From NCBI GenBank assembly GCA_005880165.1, contig VBJP01000173.1, positions 1-6,161 of the forward strand: DNA of 6,161 nucleotides, written 5' to 3'. This document shows, piece by piece, positions 1 through 4,802 of the stretch (position 1 is the first letter of the stretch; every line of letters begins with the position of its first letter). This stretch comes from Chloroflexota bacterium. GTDB taxonomy: Bacteria; Chloroflexota; Limnocylindria; QHBO01. The notes beneath the pieces are model-generated. The model did no database searches. It was not told the origin of the DNA and saw only the letters and a program-made list of their open reading frames with translations. A program made the translations under genes and the position numbers.

Positions 1-689
1 GGTCGCACGTCACCGCCGCGGCTGGTGCTGCTGCCCGGGAAGGAGACCTTTCCGAAGTTGGCCGGGTGAGCAAAGGTCTCCCGGATGATGATCCGCACCT
101 CGTCCCGCGAGAGGATGGTGATCGCCGCCTCGTACCGGTTGCCCCCGGCCATCAGCTTGACCAGCCGGCTCCCGATGCGCGGCTCGACCTGACCGATCTC
201 CTCCTCGCCCACGTTCGCCATGAGGTGATCGCCAGACCGCGTCAGGACGACCTGGTCACCAGGTGTCAGCGGCGCGAGCTTGTCCGCGCTCGCCAGGTTG
301 ATCAGCCGGGCGTGGCCGGTCTTGCCCATCTCCTCGATGAAGAGAGCCGCCGGCGCCTTCTCCGGCTTGCCATCACCAGCGACCGCTTCGGCGGCCTCCG
401 GCTGGCGCTCCGCGAGGAGGCGCAGTCGTTCGACGTTGCGCTCCGCGATGCGGTTGGTCGCGTCGCGGGCAAGGGCGTGCTCGTAGGCTTCCAGCGCCTC
501 GGCGTGGCGGCCAAGCTCGGCCAGCGCCTTGCCCAGGCGGTTGTACGCGTCCGTGTCGGGACCGAGCTCGAGGAGCTCACGGTTGGCCTCAACCGCGGCG
601 TCCCAGTCGCCGTGCGTGGCATTGCCAATCGCCTGATCGGCGAGCTGCCGCCGCTGGCGGTTGGCGGCCTCCACCTCACCAATGGTCAT
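1..689 (-). CDS. TPR-repeat protein with conserved C-terminal beta-rich domain, 3' end cut by window edge
   Basis: The minus strand is open from the ATG at 689 to the left edge: 229 codons without a stop, C terminus missing. Residues about 14-81 form two tetratricopeptide repeats; the second (about 48-79, with LGKALAELGRHAEALEAYEHA) is canonical, so this part probably binds a protein partner. An Ala/Glu-rich linker (about 95-113) leads to a second domain (about 115-218) with short hydrophobic strands (ALFIEE, PGDQVVLTR, EIGQVEPRIG, VRIIIRE). The pattern 'GQVEPRIGSRL..LMAGGNRYEAAI' recalls HIRAN-like domains; this is my comparison from memory and is tentative. No signal peptide or membrane segment is seen, so it is probably cytoplasmic. 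The start is supported by GGGAG 8 bases upstream and by a TTGACA-17-TACAAC promoter about 80-105 bases upstream, which suggests transcription separate from the membrane-protein gene. The molecular role is unknown. Confidence 0.85.
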   Translation of the reverse strand, partial: MTIGEVEAANRQRRQLADQAIGNATHGDWDAAVEANRELLELGPDTDAYNRLGKALAELGRHAEALEAYEHALARDATNRIAERNVERLRLLAERQPEAAEAVAGDGKPEKAPAALFIEEMGKTGHARLINLASADKLAPLTPGDQVVLTRSGDHLMANVGEEEIGQVEPRIGSRLVKLMAGGNRYEAAITILSRDEVRIIIRETFAHPANFGKVSFPGSSTSRGGDVR

Positions 690-851
690 GGACTCTGCTC
701 CCGTCTCCGGGTGGTTCGCATGTAAGGAATGCCCTCGGCGCAGGGCAGCCCCGGCCAAAGGCGCCTTGTTGTAGCACCGGCCCCACGGACTGTCAACGCG
801 CGCAGCCGAGCGCCATTCCTGCGCCGGTGGGAACGCGCTCCCGCGCTGGGT
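690..851. other. Intergenic gap with TPR-gene promoter and leader hairpin
   Basis: This 162-base gap lies between two minus-strand genes. Besides the promoter it holds a short hairpin, TGCCCT/AGGGCA (730-735 with 742-747, 6-base loop), in the predicted leader. It also holds an 11-codon reading frame (721-686, MRTTRRREQSP) whose TGA overlaps the TPR-gene ATG as ATGA. No Shine-Dalgarno site precedes this mini-frame. No convincing terminator is seen for the membrane-protein gene ending at 852: a GGGA/TCCC stem lies just downstream but is short and lacks a T run. Confidence 0.5.
768..796 (-). promoter_or_regulatory. Sigma-70-type promoter for the TPR gene
   Basis: Read on the minus strand, TTGACA (796-791) is followed by a 17-base spacer and TACAAC (773-768). 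This gives a full-consensus -35, ideal spacing and a -10 matching 4 of 6 positions. The predicted transcript starts near 761 and has a leader of about 70 bases. A 10-base palindrome, AAGGCGCCTT (758-767), lies just at the predicted start and could be an operator, but palindromes of this length occur by chance in 6 kb. Confidence 0.6.
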
Positions 852-1628
852 TCAGGCCTGGGCCATCAGGATCGCGACGATCACACCAAGCAGCGCCAGG
901 CTTCCGAACTCGAGCGCCACCGAGCGCGGGGTGGCGCCGCCACCCAGCGAATCGGCTGCGCCACCCCAGACGTAGAAGGCGAGCGCCACGAGGGCGGGGC
1001 CGACCAGGCCGGGAATGCGGAGCACCACGACCGCGACGGCGACCTGGCCGATGGCCAGCCCGTGCAACAGCGCCTGTCCCACCGCCTGGACGCCTCCCTC
1101 ACCTCGTGCCTCGGCGTTGCGTAGTGCCAGCACCAGACCGATGAGCAGGACCAGGCCTAGCGGTGGTGGCCAGGCGTCATTGCCCAGCAGACCTGCGATC
1201 CCCGCCGCGGCGGCGAACAGGATGGCGGTAAGCGCCAGGTCGAGCGCCGTGCGCTCAGCCGTTTCGAACGAGGCCCGGAGCTCGAGCCACAGCACCGCCC
1301 ACAGCATCACCGCCAGGAGCGGCACGAAGAGCAGCGACACACCGCCGGGGATGAGGCGGCCTGCGAGCGTGGCGCTGACGCCGGCCAGCGCCAGCGTCGT
1401 GTAGCGCCCGATGCCCAGGCCCGGACGCGACGGTCCCATGAGGGCCACCGCGCCGAGCCCTCCCGCAGCCAGCTGGATCGCAACGGCAACCGCGAGGACG
1501 AAGGGACTGGCGAGCCAACCGACCGCGGCAGTCACGGCGAGAACAATGGACAAGGCGATGGCCTGGGGACGGTCGACCCGCTGCAGGGCAGCCGGAACGC
1601 GGCGACCAGAGAGCATGCGAGCGATCAT
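852..1628 (-). CDS. Predicted polytopic membrane protein of unknown function
   Basis: This gene encodes 258 residues, strongly hydrophobic and rich in Ala, Leu, Val and Gly. Likely membrane spans are about 22-40, 43-64, 76-92, 96-117, 128-148, 155-170, 188-204, 207-225 and 237-256, roughly nine helices; the third and sixth are the least certain. The N-terminal 20 residues are basic (RR at 9-10, R17, R20), which favours a cytoplasmic N terminus. No transporter signature, catalytic motif or lipobox was recognised, and no function is assigned. Its ATG overlaps the polX TGA as ATGA, so translation is probably coupled to polX, consistent with the lack of a good Shine-Dalgarno site. A functional link with PolX is not implied by known biology. 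Short polar loops and the absence of conserved charged residues inside helices argue against a classical ion carrier. Confidence 0.8.
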   Translation of the reverse strand: MIARMLSGRRVPAALQRVDRPQAIALSIVLAVTAAVGWLASPFVLAVAVAIQLAAGGLGAVALMGPSRPGLGIGRYTTLALAGVSATLAGRLIPGGVSLLFVPLLAVMLWAVLWLELRASFETAERTALDLALTAILFAAAAGIAGLLGNDAWPPPLGLVLLIGLVLALRNAEARGEGGVQAVGQALLHGLAIGQVAVAVVVLRIPGLVGPALVALAFYVWGGAADSLGGGATPRSVALEFGSLALLGVIVAILMAQA

Positions 1629-3376
1629 TCGACGAGCTTCATCAGGTCCGCCGCTCCACGGGTATTGGCGACCTGATCGGCGGTCAGCCAGGCGCGGCGC
1701 GCCATCGAGACCCCGTATGCCAGCTGCGGCAGCTCTTCCGTCCGATGCGCGTCGCTGGCGACGACCAGGCGGGCGCCGACGCGCGCCGCAGCGCGCGCGA
1801 GGTGCTCGTCAAGGTCGAGGCGCGGGCTACCGTTCATCTCGAGCAGCGTACCGGTTCGCGCCGCGGCTTCGAAGACGCGGGGCCAGTCGAGACCCAATGG
1901 ATCGCGGCGGTTGACGATCCGGCCGGTCGGGTGGGCCAGGATGTCCACGTGCGGGTTCTCCGCTGCGGCGAGGGCGCGACGCGTGAGCTGGTCGCTGGGC
2001 TGACCCCGACCGGTATGGATGCTGGCGATCACCACGTCGAATCGCGCGAGCAGCTCGTCCGGATAGTCAAGCGTGGCATCGGCGCGAATCTCGAGCTCGG
2101 TCCCGTGAAGGACCCGGAACGGCCCGAGCAGCGAGTTGACGCGCGCGATCTCGGCGCCCTGTTCTTCGACCCGGTCCGGCGAGAGGCCGCGCGCGATCCC
2201 GAGTGAGGGCGAGTGATCGGTGAGCACCATGTAGGCACGGCCGAGATCGCGCGCCGCGCGAGCCATCACCTCGATGCTGTCCACCCCATCCGTCCAGTCA
2301 GAGTGGACATGCGTATCGCCGCGGACCTCGTCGAGGCGAACGAGCTCAGGCAGCTCGCCCGCCTCTGCGGCCTGGATCTCGCCGTCGTCCTCGCGCAGCT
2401 CCGGTGGAATCCACGCCAGATCGAGACGGGCGTAGACCTCCTCCTCTTCGGCGGCGAGAAGCAGCTTTCCGGTCTCGATCTCCTTGAAGCCCTTCTCGGA
2501 GAGCGATAGACCGCGGTCCAGGGCTCTCCCCCGCAGCGCGACGTTGTGGGCGGCGCTGCCGGTGAGATGGACGAGATGGGTGCCCCACGCCGATGGCGGG
2601 CAGACCATCAGGTCGATCTGCGGGCCTTCGTCCAGGGTGATGCTGGTCTTGTCGGTTCCGGCCAGCAGGACCCTGTCGACCCCGGTCAGAGCGTTGAGCC
2701 GCTCGAACAGACGACCAGGGTCGTCGACCGCAGCCAGCAGGTCGAGGTCACCGATCGTCGCCGCCCTGCGGCGCAGCGACCCCGCGGTCTCGATCCGGCG
2801 CACGCCCGGAGCCTCGCGCAGGCGGGCCAGCAAACCACCCACCATCTCGTCGGCGTCGTGCAGCAGGAGTCGCGTGCTGCGGCGATCGATGCGCGCGATC
2901 CCCTCGAGGATTGCTTCCTCCGTCCGCGACGAGAGACCCTTCAGGCCCCGCAGCTGTCCCTGCTCTGCCGCCGCTCGGAGCTCGTCGACCGAGGCGATGC
3001 CGAGCTCGTCATGCAGCTGCTTCACCGTGCGGGGACCCACCCCCTGGATGCGAAGCATGTCGAGCAGGCCAGCAGGCACCTGGGCACGCAGGCGCTCGTA
3101 GTACTCGAGATGTCCCGTCTCGGCCAGCTCTGCCAGCTTGGCGCTGAGCGCTGCCCCCGCGCCCGGGATGTGAGGTGGCTCCGCGCTCCGGTACCGCGCG
3201 GCCACGTCCTCCGGCCAGCGTTCGACTGCGTCGGCCACGCGACGGTAGGCGACCGCCTTGTAGACCACCTCGCCCAGGATCTCGAGCATGTCCGCGATCT
3301 CGTTGAAGATCCGTGCGAGCTCGCTGTTGCTGAGCACCGCCTCGCCGGAGCGGGGCGCGCTGCGCGGTCGAGGCAT
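1625..3376 (-). CDS. polX: DNA polymerase/3'-5' exonuclease PolX
   Basis: At 583 residues this is the usual length for bacterial PolX, a family X gap-filling polymerase joined to a PHP metallo-nuclease and thought to act in base-excision repair. Residues about 17-95 form the helical 8-kDa-like region with a helix-hairpin-helix (PHIPGAG, 68-74). A second hairpin (IQGVGPRTVKQL, 110-121) and a probable third (LKGLSS, 145-150) follow. The nucleotidyltransferase core has AGSLRRRAATIGDLD (198-212), with catalytic D210 and D212, third acid D255 (QIDLM), and LTGSAAHN (271-278). The PHP domain has HVH (356-358), DH (387-388), E427, H454, H482 and DAH (542-544), so its metal site looks complete and exonuclease activity is likely. 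Oddity: M257 sits where the family usually has Arg (VDLR). The ATG lies only 8 bases after a TACAAT box and has no Shine-Dalgarno site; GTG at codon 14 (3337) is an alternative start. Confidence 0.95.
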   Translation of the reverse strand: MPRPRSAPRSGEAVLSNSELARIFNEIADMLEILGEVVYKAVAYRRVADAVERWPEDVAARYRSAEPPHIPGAGAALSAKLAELAETGHLEYYERLRAQVPAGLLDMLRIQGVGPRTVKQLHDELGIASVDELRAAAEQGQLRGLKGLSSRTEEAILEGIARIDRRSTRLLLHDADEMVGGLLARLREAPGVRRIETAGSLRRRAATIGDLDLLAAVDDPGRLFERLNALTGVDRVLLAGTDKTSITLDEGPQIDLMVCPPSAWGTHLVHLTGSAAHNVALRGRALDRGLSLSEKGFKEIETGKLLLAAEEEEVYARLDLAWIPPELREDDGEIQAAEAGELPELVRLDEVRGDTHVHSDWTDGVDSIEVMARAARDLGRAYMVLTDHSPSLGIARGLSPDRVEEQGAEIARVNSLLGPFRVLHGTELEIRADATLDYPDELLARFDVVIASIHTGRGQPSDQLTRRALAAAENPHVDILAHPTGRIVNRRDPLGLDWPRVFEAAARTGTLLEMNGSPRLDLDEHLARAAARVGARLVVASDAHRTEELPQLAYGVSMARRAWLTADQVANTRGAADLMKLVE

Positions 3377-3384
3377 CGGTCGCC

Positions 3385-3390
3385 ATTGTA
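3385..3390 (-). promoter_or_regulatory. Candidate -10 box for a leaderless polX transcript
   Basis: The minus strand reads TACAAT (5 of 6 consensus) ending 8 bases before the polX ATG. RNA starting at the normal distance would begin at or next to the start codon, giving a leaderless message, which agrees with the missing Shine-Dalgarno site. The -35 position falls on the right arm (in the reading direction) of the hairpin at 3408-3436 and is not consensus, so the promoter is only moderately supported. Confidence 0.45.
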
Positions 3391-3407
3391 GGAGCCGAGC
3401 ACAGAAC

Positions 3408-3436
3408 GACCCGCCCCCGGAATTCGGGAGCGGGTC
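3408..3436 (-). terminator. GC-rich hairpin between small genes and polX
   Basis: GACCCGC (3408-3414) pairs perfectly with GCGGGTC (3430-3436). After one mismatch the stem continues with CCCG/CGGG (3416-3419 with 3425-3428). It lies 45 bases past the stop of the 58-residue gene and 32 bases before polX, both on the minus strand. It could end the small-gene transcript, but no T run follows, so factor-independent termination is doubtful. It may instead be a transcript-stabilising or attenuating structure. Confidence 0.4.
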
Positions 3437-3481
3437 GACTGGGCTATCGCGTTATCGGGTGTGAAGAGCTCGAGCCCTCAT

Positions 3482-3658
3482 TCAGCGCTGGCGGCGCAGA
3501 CGGGGAAGGACGAGGCCCAGGATCCGGCTCTCCTGCCGTGCCTGGCTCTGCCGTGCACGCCGGTGTTCGGCGGCCTCATCGCGGAGCTCGCTCTGCCGCA
3601 GCTCTGCGCTCTGGCGAAGCGCGGCGAGCAGCCCGTAGCTGATCGGGTTATTGGGCAT
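3482..3658 (-). CDS. Small Arg-rich protein, 58 residues, unknown function
   Basis: ATG at 3658 is preceded by AAGGAG with an 8-base spacer, one of the best ribosome sites in the window, and the frame ends with TGA at 3482. The product starts MPNNPISYGLLAAL. Residues about 10-45 then look like a continuous amphipathic, charged helix rich in Arg, Gln, Glu and Ala (RQSAELRQSELRDEAAEHRR). The end is basic with a short hydrophobic patch (ILGLVLPRLRRQR). There are no cysteines, signal peptide or membrane span. The helix could form a coiled coil or bind nucleic acid or a membrane surface; none of this is shown. It lies 56 bases downstream of the 36-residue membrane peptide and is probably co-transcribed with it. 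I do not recognise the family. The ribosome site, rather than homology, is the evidence that it is a gene. Confidence 0.65.
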   Translation of the reverse strand: MPNNPISYGLLAALRQSAELRQSELRDEAAEHRRARQSQARQESRILGLVLPRLRRQR

Positions 3659-3666
3659 CTCAGTTG

Positions 3667-3672
3667 CTCCTT
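3667..3672 (-). promoter_or_regulatory. Strong Shine-Dalgarno site of the 58-residue gene
   Basis: AAGGAG on the minus strand lies 8 bases before the ATG at 3658, inside an A-rich stretch (GCAAAACAAGGAG) that stands out from the GC-rich surroundings. It is the main support for calling this short reading frame a gene. Confidence 0.7.
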
Positions 3673-3684
3673 GTTTTGCTCACG

Positions 3685-3700
3685 CCGGCCAGGAGGCCGG
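3685..3700 (-). other. Short hairpin between the two small genes
   Basis: Perfect 6-base inverted repeat CCGGCC/GGCCGG with a 4-base loop, in the 56-base gap between the 36- and 58-residue genes. The bases after it on the minus strand (CGTGAGCAAAACAAGGAG) are the ribosome site of the second gene, not a T run. It is therefore more likely a processing or stability element than a terminator. Confidence 0.4.
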
Positions 3701-3714
3701 ACAGATGATTGCCT

Positions 3715-3825
3715 CTAGATCGAGCGGGCCGGCCTGTCGTAGAACGAGGGCCGGCTGTCGGCTCCCCCACGGATCGCCGCCAGGTCTACCAGCAACAGGA
3801 CCAGCATTACCAATAGCAGTTCCAT
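3715..3825 (-). CDS. Small single-pass membrane peptide, 36 residues
   Basis: ATG at 3825 has GGGAGG 6 bases upstream; the frame ends with TAG at 3715. The product has a hydrophobic start (MELLLVMLVLLLVDLAAI, residues 1-18), which is long enough for one membrane helix or an uncleaved anchor. A short polar tail follows: RGGADSRPSFYDRPARSI. Very short proteins of the pattern hydrophobic helix followed by 'R.GADSR' are, as I remember, seen as hypothetical genes in Chloroflexota; I cannot verify this here. It is the first gene after a TTGACA-17-TAGACT promoter that is divergent from the CGNR regulator and flanked by the paired GTAAC/GTTAC units, so it is the likely regulated target. Function unknown; a membrane stress peptide or a regulator of a larger membrane protein are possibilities only. 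Confidence 0.65.
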   Translation of the reverse strand: MELLLVMLVLLLVDLAAIRGGADSRPSFYDRPARSI

Positions 3826-3847
3826 CGGTCGCCTCCCGCTCGAGTTC

Positions 3848-3877
3848 GTAACTTGTGACTTGGTCTTTATCGGTTAC
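3848..3877. promoter_or_regulatory. Putative operator unit A (GTAAC-N20-GTTAC)
   Basis: The 30-base unit starts with GTAACTTGT and ends with CGGTTAC, so its 5-base ends are inverted repeats of one another. It matches unit B (3902-3931) at 22 of 30 positions in the same orientation. It begins just at the predicted start of the minus-strand transcript, where a bound protein would block transcription. Confidence 0.5.
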
Positions 3878-3884
3878 ATGCGCT

Positions 3885-3913
3885 AGTCTACCGGCCACCC
3901 TGTAACTTGTCAA
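3885..3913 (-). promoter_or_regulatory. Promoter for the small-gene pair
   Basis: On the minus strand a full-consensus TTGACA (3913-3908) is followed by 17 bases and TAGACT (3890-3885, 4 of 6). Transcription would start near 3878, giving a leader of about 53 bases before the 36-residue gene. Its -35 lies inside the right 30-base unit and its start site abuts the left one. Confidence 0.6.
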
Positions 3914-3931
3914 GCCGTCTATAATGGTTAC
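3902..3931. promoter_or_regulatory. Putative operator unit B (GTAAC-N20-GTTAC)
   Basis: Second copy of the unit, exactly 54 bases from the first, close to five helical turns. It contains TATAAT (3920-3925) for the plus-strand CGNR gene and, on the other strand, the TTGACA (3913-3908) of the small-gene promoter. One bound protein here could therefore affect both directions. The core includes CTTGTCAAG, a small inverted repeat. Confidence 0.5.
3920..3925 (+). promoter_or_regulatory. TATAAT -10 box of the CGNR regulator gene
   Basis: A full-consensus -10 ends 10 bases before the first of two tandem ATGs (3936, 3939). RNA would start at about 3932, so the message is leaderless or nearly so; no Shine-Dalgarno site is present. 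The region 17-18 bases upstream (about 3896-3902) has no recognisable -35. The ATG at 3924 overlaps the box itself and is therefore not the start. Confidence 0.6.
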
Positions 3932-3935
3932 TACG

Positions 3936-4574
3936 ATGATGAACACCCAGGATCTCTTGCCGGAACCGCCGCAGTCCGATGAGCTGTTCGTGACCTTTGC
4001 GAACACGCTCGCCTACACGCGCGGGGTTGCCTCCGACCTCGTCGCGGAACCCGAGGCGCTCCTCGGGTGGCTCAAGGAGAACGGCCTGATCAGCGAGCGC
4101 GGACGCGCGATGGAGGCTCAGCGGCTGCTTCGCGACCCGGCCGAGGCGCAGCGGCGGCTCGACCGATTCCGCTACCTGCGCGCGCTGGTGCACGCCATCG
4201 CGGAGCGGGTCAACGATGGCCATCGCCCAACGCGCGAGCAGATCCGCGACCTCAACCACATCCTGCGCCACGGCCTGCACTTCCATCAGCTCGTGTCGGA
4301 GGCGCAGGGGACGCGCTACTCGGTGGCGCAGGTCGGCGATCACCTCGACCAGGCCAGAGCTACCATCGCGAGCTCGCTCGCGAACTTCCTCGCGCAAGAC
4401 GACCCGCATCGGCTGCGCACCTGCGCGAACGAGGGATGCCGGGAGGTCTTCATCGATCGTTCTCCGACCGGTCGGCGCCGCTGGTGCGACATGCGCACCT
4501 GCGGCAACCGCGCGAAGGTGGCACGCCATCGGTCTCGTACCCGCACGCTTCCTGCTCGAGCAGCCCGGCACTAG
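3936..4574 (+). CDS. ABATE/CGNR zinc-finger transcriptional regulator
   Basis: From the ATG at 3936 the product has 212 residues. The N-terminal two thirds (to about residue 150, with FVTFANTLAYTRG near the start) is a helical ABATE-type domain, the usual partner of CGNR fingers and a presumed ligand-binding or stress-sensing part. The C-terminal finger has TCANEGC, then RRRWCDMRTCGNR, so the four cysteines (C163, C168, C184, C189 counted from this start) and the name-giving CGNR are intact, followed by a basic tail for DNA contact. The family is regarded as stress-related transcription regulators, with few members characterised. The start is set by the TATAAT at 3920-3925: the ATG at 3924 lies inside that box, so 3936 or 3939 is used. 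Divergent placement beside paired GTAAC/GTTAC units suggests autoregulation and control of the small membrane-peptide genes. The finger identity is firm; its targets are inferred. Confidence 0.9.
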   Translation: MMNTQDLLPEPPQSDELFVTFANTLAYTRGVASDLVAEPEALLGWLKENGLISERGRAMEAQRLLRDPAEAQRRLDRFRYLRALVHAIAERVNDGHRPTREQIRDLNHILRHGLHFHQLVSEAQGTRYSVAQVGDHLDQARATIASSLANFLAQDDPHRLRTCANEGCREVFIDRSPTGRRRWCDMRTCGNRAKVARHRSRTRTLPARAARH

Positions 4575-4802
4575 AATGACGCGGCTCCTCGGTGAGTTCA
4601 CGCCGAACAGCAGGTCAAGTCCGCAACGAGGGATTCGCGAAGACCCCGTGGACGCCGGTTCAAGTAGACCCGACCCACGCGCGCGCTCCGGACGTCGGTC
4701 CGGGAGGACGGCCGCCTAGCACCCAGCCACGCGCTCCGCCCTTCGCGACCCACGACCACCCGCGCGCGCGCCACCGACATCGCGAATCGAGGTGGTCGTT
4801 CC
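4575..4802 (+). other. 228-base untranslated stretch before the PRC/MgtE-N/CBS gene
   Basis: No gene was found here. A TAGAAT (4572-4577) overlaps the CGNR stop codon and could be a -10 box, but its -35 is poor; if used, the leader is about 220 bases. The stretch holds a perfect hairpin (4688-4703), a weaker pairing of CGTGG (4647-4651) with CCACG (4675-4679), alternating CG runs (for example 4761-4770) and a Shine-Dalgarno-like GAGGTGG (4789-4795), 7 bases before the ATG. I compared it from memory with M-box, yybP-ykoY and SRP RNA cores and saw no match. A structured leader is possible but unproven. Confidence 0.4.
4688..4703 (+). other. Perfect hairpin in the leader
   Basis: CCGGAC and GTCCGG form a 6-base perfect stem around a GTCG loop, roughly 100 bases before the start codon at 4803. 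No T run follows, so it is not a simple terminator. It does not carry the ACGR loop expected of a guanidine-II hairpin. Confidence 0.4.

Noticed and set aside
302..682. Minus-strand frame of 126 codons within the TPR region
   Set aside because: It is the TPR gene read in another frame; low-complexity Arg/Ser/Pro composition.
66..725. Long plus-strand reading frame of 219 codons opposite the TPR gene
   Set aside because: Its product is Arg/Leu-rich with no domain, while the opposite strand gives clear TPR repeats in an uninterrupted frame. It is an antisense shadow typical of high-GC DNA.
2546..3391. Plus-strand frame of 281 codons opposite polX
   Set aside because: polX on the other strand has every family motif; this frame has none and no ribosome site.
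3461..3851. Plus-strand frames of 85 and 66 codons over the small-gene region
   Set aside because: No ribosome sites and no recognisable domains, while the minus strand has two frames with strong Shine-Dalgarno sites.
3680..4006. Minus-strand frame of 108 codons through the divergent promoter region
   Set aside because: It spans both promoters and the paired units and reads the 36-residue gene in the wrong frame; no ribosome site was seen.
4552..4563. 12-base perfect palindrome CTGCTCGAGCAG near the end of the CGNR gene
   Set aside because: About one such palindrome is expected by chance in 6 kb, and this one lies in coding sequence.
3888..4601. Minus-strand frame of 237 codons opposite the CGNR gene
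   Set aside because: The plus strand encodes an intact CGNR zinc finger; the minus-strand product resembles no family and runs across the divergent promoter region.
4612..4630. Short match to the 16S rRNA 'AAGTCC..GCAACGAG' segment and to the SRP RNA 'CAGGTCA' core
   Set aside because: Only about 15 bases agree and the flanks do not continue either match, so chance is the best explanation.
4761..4770. Alternating CG tract as a special DNA structure
   Set aside because: Ten bases of CG alternation is unremarkable in DNA of this GC content.
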